NCBI GenBank assembly: GCA_945903675.1
Contig: CAMDOP010000019.1
Location: 1 to 21,289, forward strand
From: Crenothrix polyspora
Lineage (GTDB): Bacteria > Pseudomonadota > Gammaproteobacteria > Methylococcales > Methylomonadaceae
Reading direction: 5' to 3'
DNA: 21,289 nucleotides
The notes under the pieces were generated by a model. The model was not told the DNA's origin. It ran no database searches and was given only the letters and a program-made list of their open reading frames with translations. A program made the translations under genes and the position numbers. Within the stretch, counting starts at the first letter, position 1. Each line of letters begins with the position of its first letter. Positions 15,926 to 21,289 of the stretch are shown in pieces.

Positions 15926-16191
15926 TGAGCTTACTGGACTATTTTAAGATATCTAAGGCAAGCACAGCATCACTTGCAAAAGAACGATTACAAATTCTAG
16001 TAGCTCATGAGCGCTCTTCACGTAATCAACCCTCTTATCTTCCACAGATGCAAAAAGAATTACTGGCAGTGATACGAAAATATATTAACGTAGGGCAAGA
16101 AGCAATCTCCGTTAGCTTTGAGCAAGATGAAGATCAAGAAACACTAGAATTAAATATAGTGTTACCTGACCTTCCGATTAAAAACACATAA
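15925..16191 (+). CDS. minE: MinE topological specificity factor
   Basis: Stimulates MinD ATPase and drives pole-to-pole oscillation. The 88 residues match the family. The N-terminal membrane-targeting MSLLDYFK is followed by the MinD-binding helix/strand (ASLAKERLQILVAHERS, about 15-31) and the C-terminal dimer domain (about 38-83: LPQMQKELLAVIRKYI, then two beta strands). The ATG overlaps the minD stop by one base. Confidence 0.97.
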   Translation: MSLLDYFKISKASTASLAKERLQILVAHERSSRNQPSYLPQMQKELLAVIRKYINVGQEAISVSFEQDEDQETLELNIVLPDLPIKNT

Positions 16192-16225
16192 TCTTTTTTA
16201 TTCTATTTTATACAGGTGACTTAAC

Positions 16226-16423
16226 ATGTTAAATACAATCGGTGATGCGGCAGGTAAAGTGTGGCAATATCTAGATCAAAACGGGACTGCTAGCGTAACA
16301 AAGATCACGAGTGAAACTGAAATAAGTAAAAATGATATGCAGCGCGCTATTGGTTGGTTACTTAAAGAAGACAAACTATCTATCGAAGTAAAAGGCCGTA
16401 TAGAAACATTATCCTTAAAATAA
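16226..16423 (+). CDS. Small winged-helix protein (DUF2582-like)
   Basis: A 65-residue protein consisting of one winged helix-turn-helix. It has IGDAAGKVWQYLDQNG (helix 1), SVTKITSETEIS (helix 2 and turn), KNDMQRAIGWLLKED (recognition helix) and the wing KLSIEVKGRIETLSL. It resembles the DUF2582 family of stand-alone winged-helix proteins. Whether it binds DNA or a protein partner is unknown. AGGTGAC lies about 6 bases before the ATG. It is 34 bases after minE in the same direction with no obvious terminator between, so it may be transcribed with the min operon; a functional link to division is unproven. Confidence 0.8.
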   Translation: MLNTIGDAAGKVWQYLDQNGTASVTKITSETEISKNDMQRAIGWLLKEDKLSIEVKGRIETLSLK

Positions 16424-16458
16424 TACCCAGCACAGGTATTAGATAAGTCACAGAAAAA

Positions 16459-16504
16459 CTGGTAAGGTCTTCCTTCTGCTAACACAGAAGTGAGAGTTTA
16501 CCAG
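16459..16504 (+). terminator. Long imperfect hairpin after the min region
   Basis: Arms 16459-16478 and 16485-16504 pair at 18 of 20 positions (two G-U, two mismatches) around the 6-base loop CTAACA. CTGGTAA/TTACCAG form the base and CTTCTG/CAGAAG the top. No T-run follows, so it is not a textbook intrinsic terminator. It could be an mRNA 3' end processed by RNase, or a small structured RNA. Confidence 0.45.
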
Positions 16505-16677
16505 CCTGACATTTATAGGATCATCCTAACAACTTGCTTCGCTTAACAAACCAAAGAGTTGCTACTAAAACACTCCACCGAAAAACAATCATGCAGTGTT
16601 ATAAGAATCCATTATACTATTAAATATAGAGCCTATAGTTTGATGGCTTACCTTATATTCCTGAAATAACTCAGTGT

Positions 16678-16681
16678 GGAG
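16678..16681 (+). promoter_or_regulatory. Ribosome binding site choosing ATG 16689
   Basis: GGAG lies 7 bases before ATG 16689 of the ABC-like gene. It would fall inside the coding region if the upstream GTG (16674) were used, so ATG 16689 is preferred. Confidence 0.65.
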
Positions 16682-16688
16682 TATTCCC

Positions 16689-18383
16689 ATGCAAGCTCAA
16701 AACAGATTCTTCATTAACTTCATACGGCTAGCAGGGCCTTTTTGGAACTCTGAAAATAAAAGCCTTATCCGCAAGCAAACTCTCGCTCTTTTTTTTCTAA
16801 CAGCATTACAAATTGGTATTGCCGTTGTTATTACCGAATGGAGCGCCGAGCTTTTTAATGCCTTAGAACAACACTCGATGTCGGGACTGTTCCGGCAAAT
16901 AGGTTTACTGATACTTATTTTTGCTGCTAGCATGGGCATAACCTATTTACATTTAATTGTTAAAAGACATTTACAAATTAGCTGGCGGGCTTGGTTAACA
17001 GAGCGCGTTATCGGCCAATGGATGAATAAAGGCCATCAATACCAAGTTCTACATATTCAAACCGTAGAACATGACAACCCTGATGGCCGTATTGCCGAAG
17101 ATATACGTATTTCAACAGAAGTCGCTATAGAATATAGTCACGCTATATTCTATAGCGCTTTATTATTTGTAAGTTTTTCACAAATACTCTGGGCGCACTC
17201 CGGTGTCATCCACATAGACTTTGGTCTTTTTACTTTGCCTATTTATGGTTATTTAGTCTGGATAGCCATTATTTATTCAGCCTGCGCTTCTATGTTTGGC
17301 TGGTGGGCAGGAAAGCCTTTAACAACCACCACCAACATCATGCAATCTGCTGAAGCCAATTTTCGTTTCGGCCTCGTAAAAGCCAGAGAAAACTCACAGG
17401 CCATTGCTCTCATTCATGCTGAACTGAATGAGCAAAGACGTTTTCATCACCTGTTTTTTTCTATTACCGAAATTTATAATCGACAAAGTAATGCCTTTGC
17501 CAACATTCTACTATTCAATTCCGGCTATTCTGTCTTATCGATGGCACTCCCCATACTAGCAGCTGCGCCCCTTTTTATTTTAGGCAGTATTTCCCTAGGC
17601 GCTTTAATGCAATCTGCACAGGCCTTTCAACAGCTATCCACTGCGATATCATGGCCCGTCAATAATATGGCAGGTATTGCCCAATGGCGAGCATCAGTAG
17701 AGCGCGTATTAGCCTTAGTTAAAGCATTGGATGATTTAGAGCAAGAAATTGCCCGTCCTGATCCGCAGCGTATATTATTAATAAAGCCTGATCAGTCCAT
17801 TCTGCGCTTAAAAAACTTATGCCTCGCCAAACTCGATGGGGAGATTATTTTGTGCAATGTTAATGCCGAAATTAATCTAGGCGATCGAGTACTGATTACT
17901 GGCGACACCTATACAGCCGCCAGACTATTTAAAGCCATTGCCGGGCTTTGGCCTTGGGGAACGGGCTGCATAGAATTACCCGATAGTGAATCGTTGTTCT
18001 TTATGCCACCTCGTCCCTATTTGCCAGATGGTACGCTACATGCCACTATTTGCTACCCATCGCCCTGCGAAACCTACAGCTTAGATTCCATTAAAGAAGC
18101 GCTTACACTAACAGGACTGACTCAATTATTAGATCAACTAGAACAATCTGATAATTGGGAATCCACACTCACGGCAGAACAGCAGCAACGCTTAGGTCTA
18201 GTTAGGCTATTGCTCCATAAGCCTAAATGGGTGCTCTTGCAAGAAGCCTTCGATTCACTCAGCACTGAAGACGAAGTTGCAATGTTCCGTTTGATTTGCC
18301 AACAACTTCCAGATGCATCCCTATTAACCATTAGCCATCAACCACAAGTTGCGGCTTTTCATCATAAAACGATAGCCTTATAA
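16689..18383 (+). CDS. SbmA/YddA-type ABC protein with degenerate ATPase domain
   Basis: Related to the YddA/SbmA/BacA group (ABC_membrane_2), which import peptides, bleomycin or cobalamin across the inner membrane. The 564-residue protein has a membrane domain (about 20-335) with the family motif NPDGRIAEDI (about 130-139). A C-terminal nucleotide-binding-like domain (about 370-564) keeps the family framework (GLWPWGTG, RPYLPDGTL, LLLHKPKWVLL). Its motifs are lost. The Walker A position reads GDTYTAARL (405-413) with no P-loop Lys, the Q-loop Gln is Pro441, the signature reads LTAEQ (494-498), and the Walker B Asp is Gln518. Glu519 and His550 remain. ATP binding and hydrolysis are therefore unlikely. 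The frame is intact, so this is not simple decay. It is followed by the GH5 gene after 9 bases. Substrate unknown. Confidence 0.85.
   Translation: MQAQNRFFINFIRLAGPFWNSENKSLIRKQTLALFFLTALQIGIAVVITEWSAELFNALEQHSMSGLFRQIGLLILIFAASMGITYLHLIVKRHLQISWRAWLTERVIGQWMNKGHQYQVLHIQTVEHDNPDGRIAEDIRISTEVAIEYSHAIFYSALLFVSFSQILWAHSGVIHIDFGLFTLPIYGYLVWIAIIYSACASMFGWWAGKPLTTTTNIMQSAEANFRFGLVKARENSQAIALIHAELNEQRRFHHLFFSITEIYNRQSNAFANILLFNSGYSVLSMALPILAAAPLFILGSISLGALMQSAQAFQQLSTAISWPVNNMAGIAQWRASVERVLALVKALDDLEQEIARPDPQRILLIKPDQSILRLKNLCLAKLDGEIILCNVNAEINLGDRVLITGDTYTAARLFKAIAGLWPWGTGCIELPDSESLFFMPPRPYLPDGTLHATICYPSPCETYSLDSIKEALTLTGLTQLLDQLEQSDNWESTLTAEQQQRLGLVRLLLHKPKWVLLQEAFDSLSTEDEVAMFRLICQQLPDASLLTISHQPQVAAFHHKTIAL
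17123..17157. repeat. Perfect 15-bp inverted repeat inside the ABC-like gene
   Basis: CGCTATAGAATATAG (17123-17137) and its exact complement (17143-17157) flank a 5-base spacer, TCACG. The codons encode VAIEYSHAIFYSA in the membrane domain. See the findings. Confidence 0.85.
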
Positions 18384-18392
18384 AGCCCCAAC

Positions 18393-19517
18393 ATGCTGAC
18401 AACTAGCCCATATCAAGCACTTAAAAAACTTCGAGGCGTTAACCTCGGCGGCTGGCTAGTGCTGGAAAAATGGATGACACCTAGCTTGTTCGCTGGCCTT
18501 AAAGCCGAAGACGAAACTTCCTACTGCGTAGAACTAGGCGCAAAAGCTACGCCCGCGCTGCAGAAGCATTGGCATGATTTTATTACCCGCGAAGACTTTG
18601 CTTGGCTTGCCAACATTGGCATTAATGCCGTACGAATTCCTATAGGTCATTGGCTGTTTGGCCCTGATTATCCTTACCACCCCGCCTACGGCAGTTCTTT
18701 ACATCCTTATGTTGAAGGTGGCTTAGCGATACTTGATCAAGCCTTTGATTGGGCCGAAGACCTTGGCTTAGCGATAGTGCTCGATTTACATGCAGCCCCC
18801 GGCTGCCAAAATGGATTCGACAACGGCGGCATCCTGAATGTCTGCGAATGGCATACTAAGCCTGAATATATTGAACACTCGCTCTACGTACTTGAACGCT
18901 TATCTGAACGCTATCATCGTCGCCCTGCTCTACACGCTATTGAAGTCTTAAATGAACCTCACAGCACACTCGATACCGCACTGTTAAAGCAATACACCAC
19001 AGACGCTTACCAACGCATTCGTAAATATTGCCCAGCCGATAAAGTCGCAGTGGTTTTTCATGATGGTTTTCGCACCTTTAGAGACTACAGCGACTTCCTT
19101 TGCGAACCTGACTATTCAAATATCATCCTAGATATACATCGCTACCAATGTTTTGGTCGTGCCGAGCAAGATGCCAATATCTACGATCATATACGCGATG
19201 CCGTCATCGATTGGCAACATGAGGCTAACGATATCATTACCGAATTCAACCATGCCGCTTATGTCGGGGAATGGAGCTTGGGTATGGACTATCGTAGCGA
19301 ATCAGCATGGTCTAAAGGCCCGTTTAATTATCCAACGAAAGCTAGGGATAATTTCCAGACTAACCTTGCCTTTCGTGGCTACGCTGCTGCACAACTACTC
19401 AGCTTTGAAAAATATCTAGGTTGGTTCTTTTGGAGCTATAAAACCGAAACCATGCCCGGCTGGAGTTTTAAAGACTGCGTAGCGAATGGCTGGTTACCCG
19501 ATAATTTTAATGAATAG
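18393..19517 (+). CDS. GH5 glycoside hydrolase, exo-1,3-beta-glucanase-like
   Basis: A (beta/alpha)8-barrel retaining glycosidase most like fungal exo-1,3-beta-glucanases (GH5 subfamily 9) as judged from its opening LRGVNLGGWLVLEKWMTPSLF. Conserved GH5 residues are in place: Arg81 in VRIPIGHW, His133 in LDLHAAPGCQNG, the acid/base Glu188 in LNEPH, His249 in DIHRY, the nucleophile Glu293 in VGEWSLG, and Trp347 in WFFWSYKTE. At 374 residues it is a complete single domain. No signal peptide is visible, so it should be cytoplasmic and act on internal or imported oligosaccharide; the true substrate may be another beta-glucoside. It starts 9 bases after the ABC-like gene with no clear Shine-Dalgarno, suggesting translational coupling. 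Confidence 0.87.
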   Translation: MLTTSPYQALKKLRGVNLGGWLVLEKWMTPSLFAGLKAEDETSYCVELGAKATPALQKHWHDFITREDFAWLANIGINAVRIPIGHWLFGPDYPYHPAYGSSLHPYVEGGLAILDQAFDWAEDLGLAIVLDLHAAPGCQNGFDNGGILNVCEWHTKPEYIEHSLYVLERLSERYHRRPALHAIEVLNEPHSTLDTALLKQYTTDAYQRIRKYCPADKVAVVFHDGFRTFRDYSDFLCEPDYSNIILDIHRYQCFGRAEQDANIYDHIRDAVIDWQHEANDIITEFNHAAYVGEWSLGMDYRSESAWSKGPFNYPTKARDNFQTNLAFRGYAAAQLLSFEKYLGWFFWSYKTETMPGWSFKDCVANGWLPDNFNE

Positions 19518-19538
19518 AATTATTTAAGTGCAGACGAA

Positions 19539-19607
19539 AGGCACAGGGCAAAAGATTCAGCCTAAGAGGCTAGATAGATACTAGGATTAACCCTTTGCCC
19601 TTTGCCT
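19539..19607. repeat. Inverted-repeat structure after the GH5 gene
   Basis: AGGCACAGGGCAAA (19539-19552) pairs with TTTGCCCTTTGCCT (19594-19607) at 13 of 14 positions. Inside is a small AGCCT/AGGCT hairpin (19559-19571). Only a short T-run (CTCTTTTG) follows, so it may be a terminator or a repeat element. The rest of 19518-19704 shows no gene and no strong promoter. Confidence 0.5.
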
Positions 19608-19704
19608 GCTCTTTTGAGACCGCTGTCTAAAAGTAAACGATTAAGCTAAACTGTCTCACCTTAAATTGGTTACCAAAAATCATTACCTCTCCCCCATCTA
19701 AACT

Positions 19705-20991
19705 ATGCAACTCCCCAAACTACGCACACTACAACGAGCCACATGGCTTAAGGTTCATCTTTATCTTGCACTCAGCGTCGGCTTTCTTTTCGCGCTCATG
19801 GGACTTACCGGCAGCCTTAGCATGTATCGTGTAGAGTTGGATGAATTACTAAATCCACAGTTGGTCATTGAACAAGCTCAAGGCAGCTACCAATCACTTG
19901 ATAAAATCATGGACGCAGTCAAAGCAGCCCATCCTAACCGATACGGCGCTTGGACTTTAGAAATGCCGCGCTCAGCACATAGCATGGCGACCGTCTGGTA
20001 CGACAAACCGACTGAGACTTTTTTCGAGCTTTATGCACCGCTGATGGTGTCGGTCAATCCTTATACTAGCGAAGTCGTTGCCAGTCGTTTTTGGGGGCAA
20101 ACCGCCACCACTGGGCTGCTTGATTTGCATACCCAATTAAAGCTAGATCGTTTTGGCTGGAATGCCGTAGGCTTATTAGGTCTCTTGTTATTGATATCCT
20201 GCGGCACTGGACTGTATCTATGGTGGCCAGGCCTTAAAGCTTTACCGCAAACCTTTAAACTACGTCATCAATCCGGCATGATGTGGCTGGCCTTCGACTT
20301 ACATCGCTTAATAGGTCTGTTCAGCGCACCACCCCTGATGGTATTGGCCTTTACAGGAATATTGCTTAGCTATCCTATCATCCTAGAAACCCTGGTTGGC
20401 AGCTCAGGTATGGAACATGGCGAAACCGGACGAAATATTACCAGCACTGCCATACCAAACAATCACCCTACCGGCTTATCCGCCGCGTGGTTTGTTGCCC
20501 AAAGCGCCTTTCCCAAAGCAGAACTTAGACGCGTCACCACACCTGCAGGCGATACCGGCATTTATAGGATTAACATCAGGCAAACTGGCGAAGTTAATCA
20601 TCGACACCCTTACACCACGGTTTGGGTAGATCGCTGGAGCGGACAGATCAAAGAAGTACGAAATCCTAACACCTTCTCTTCTGGCGAGGCTTTTACTATG
20701 TGGGTTTGGCCATTACATACCGGAGAAGCCTTAAGCGCCACAGGGCGCTTAGCTTGGTTTTTTAGCGGCATCAGTTTATTCGTGCTGTATATGAGCGGCT
20801 TACTACGCTGGCTGTGTAAAATCGGCAAAGTAAAAAATCGAGCCGTTAATCTTGCCGCCATTAAGCCCAAACTCCTACGTCTTAAAACGCTACTATTAGA
20901 ACTGATAGCGCTAGTGATAAAACATGCTCCCATAGCTTACGCACAAATTAGGGACTGGATAAATACGGCAATAAATCAGCAGCGTCAATAA
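19705..20991 (+). CDS. PepSY-associated membrane protein (PiuB/ferric-reductase-like)
   Basis: A 428-residue inner-membrane protein of the PepSY-associated TM helix family, members of which are often iron-regulated and tied to siderophore reduction or uptake. Helix 1 (about 18-40) starts at WLKVHLYLALSVGF with His18. A PepSY-type segment follows (about 60-130), then DLHTQL (His142), helix 2 (about 153-174), DLHRLIGLFSAPPL (His200) with helix 3 (about 203-225), a large periplasmic part and a last helix (about 370-388). The spaced His residues in the membrane borders are family-typical and could bind heme; that is inference. The Shine-Dalgarno is poor. The C-terminal tail (about 395-428) is basic and hydrophobic. 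It converges on another membrane protein gene. Confidence 0.85.
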   Translation: MQLPKLRTLQRATWLKVHLYLALSVGFLFALMGLTGSLSMYRVELDELLNPQLVIEQAQGSYQSLDKIMDAVKAAHPNRYGAWTLEMPRSAHSMATVWYDKPTETFFELYAPLMVSVNPYTSEVVASRFWGQTATTGLLDLHTQLKLDRFGWNAVGLLGLLLLISCGTGLYLWWPGLKALPQTFKLRHQSGMMWLAFDLHRLIGLFSAPPLMVLAFTGILLSYPIILETLVGSSGMEHGETGRNITSTAIPNNHPTGLSAAWFVAQSAFPKAELRRVTTPAGDTGIYRINIRQTGEVNHRHPYTTVWVDRWSGQIKEVRNPNTFSSGEAFTMWVWPLHTGEALSATGRLAWFFSGISLFVLYMSGLLRWLCKIGKVKNRAVNLAAIKPKLLRLKTLLLELIALVIKHAPIAYAQIRDWINTAINQQRQ

Positions 20992-21007
20992 GCGCATGCT
21001 GATCACA

Positions 21008-21091
21008 GTAGGTTGGGGTGAAGCAACGCGAACCCCAACCCCAACAAATCGCGTATTGCGTTGGGGTTCGTTATCACTCACCCCAACCTAC
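21008..21091. repeat. Nested inverted-repeat element between convergent genes
   Basis: Outer arms GTAGGTTGGGGTGA (21008-21021) and TCACCCCAACCTAC (21078-21091) are perfectly complementary. Inner arms CGAACCCCAA (21029-21038) and TTGGGGTTCG (21061-21070) are also perfect. The whole 84-bp unit fills the gap between two convergent stop codons, and could terminate both transcripts. The GGTTGGG core and the CCCAACCTA edge recur at 1297-1325. Confidence 0.85.
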
Positions 21092-21094
21092 AAA

Positions 21095-21289
21095 TCACCC
21101 TATGCCCAAAAACGCCTTAACTTTTGTAATACGGCATAACAAGGCAAACTCAAGCACTAGAATAACAATCAGCGACAGACCTAACAAAGGCAACAACGTC
21201 CCTAAAGCCACGATCACCAAACCTAATAGTAACGGTAACTTCTGGTTCCTAGGTGCTTTAGGTGCGCCTAAGCTATCGACGGGTTTGCG
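21095..21289 (-). CDS. 3' end of a membrane protein gene, probably PepSY family (5' end outside window)
   Basis: An open minus-strand frame runs from the window edge for 64 codons to TGA at 21095-21097. It starts RKPVDSLGAPKAPRNQ, then two hydrophobic stretches (LPLLLGLVIVALGTLLPL and LSLIVILVLEFALLC), and ends in a basic tail, KVKAFLGIG. The 'LGAPxAPRN - helix - LLPLxGxSL - helix' pattern resembles the C-terminus of PepSY/PiuB-type membrane proteins as I recall them, which would fit the PepSY neighbour it converges with. The family is tentative because only the last two helices are visible. Confidence 0.6.
   Translation of the reverse strand, partial: RKPVDSLGAPKAPRNQKLPLLLGLVIVALGTLLPLLGLSLIVILVLEFALLCRITKVKAFLGIG

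Noticed and set aside
16516..16660. Promoter for the ABC-like gene (TATACT/TATATT runs)
   Set aside because: No -35 at an acceptable distance from either AT-rich box; left unassigned.
16674..16688. GTG start for the ABC-like gene
   Set aside because: GGAG lies 7 bases before ATG 16689 and would be inside the gene if GTG were used.

Overview
The window looks like chromosomal DNA of an AT-rich gammaproteobacterium. The evidence is a LolD/MacB-type ATPase and permease divergent from tesA, DUF4390-ntrY-ntrX, rplM-rpsI, and a minCDE operon. The exact lineage cannot be fixed from sequence reading; a Methylococcales-like methanotroph is my best guess and is inference only. No tRNA, rRNA, CRISPR array or phage structural gene was seen.

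Region 1 (1-4735) is accessory in character. It holds a family 2 glycosyltransferase, and a minus-strand two-gene operon (glycine-zipper lipoprotein, then a coiled-coil protein with a C-terminal membrane anchor) with a good promoter. A complete IS1595-family element follows (2756-3812) with perfect 25-bp terminal inverted repeats and a perfect 8-bp target duplication. Then come about 590 bp of gene-poor, palindrome-rich DNA and a secreted Rap1a/Tai-type protein.

Region 2 (4773-13099) is housekeeping and signalling. The ABC ATPase and FtsX-type permease overlap by ATGA. They are divergent from tesA with no intergenic space, since the two start codons touch. Downstream of tesA are a GlcG/HbpS-like protein, a DUF4390 protein, and the NtrY/NtrX two-component system. 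NtrX lacks the GAFTGA loop and has an altered Walker B. The DUF4390 gene contains a perfect 28-bp palindrome.

Region 3 (13100-16423) has a terminator and a consensus-like promoter, then rplM-rpsI with a strong terminator, then minC-minD-minE followed by a small winged-helix gene (DUF2582-like). MinC, MinD and MinE place the division septum.

Region 4 (16424-21289) carries a long RNA-type hairpin. Next is an SbmA/YddA-type ABC membrane protein whose fused nucleotide-binding domain has lost its Walker A, Q-loop, signature and Walker B aspartate residues. Nine bases later is a cytoplasmic GH5 enzyme resembling fungal exo-1,3-beta-glucanases. The window ends with a PepSY membrane protein converging on the 3' end of a second membrane protein, with a nested inverted-repeat element between them. 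The degenerate transporter with its GH5 partner, and the two perfect palindromic structures inside coding sequence, are the most unusual things here.
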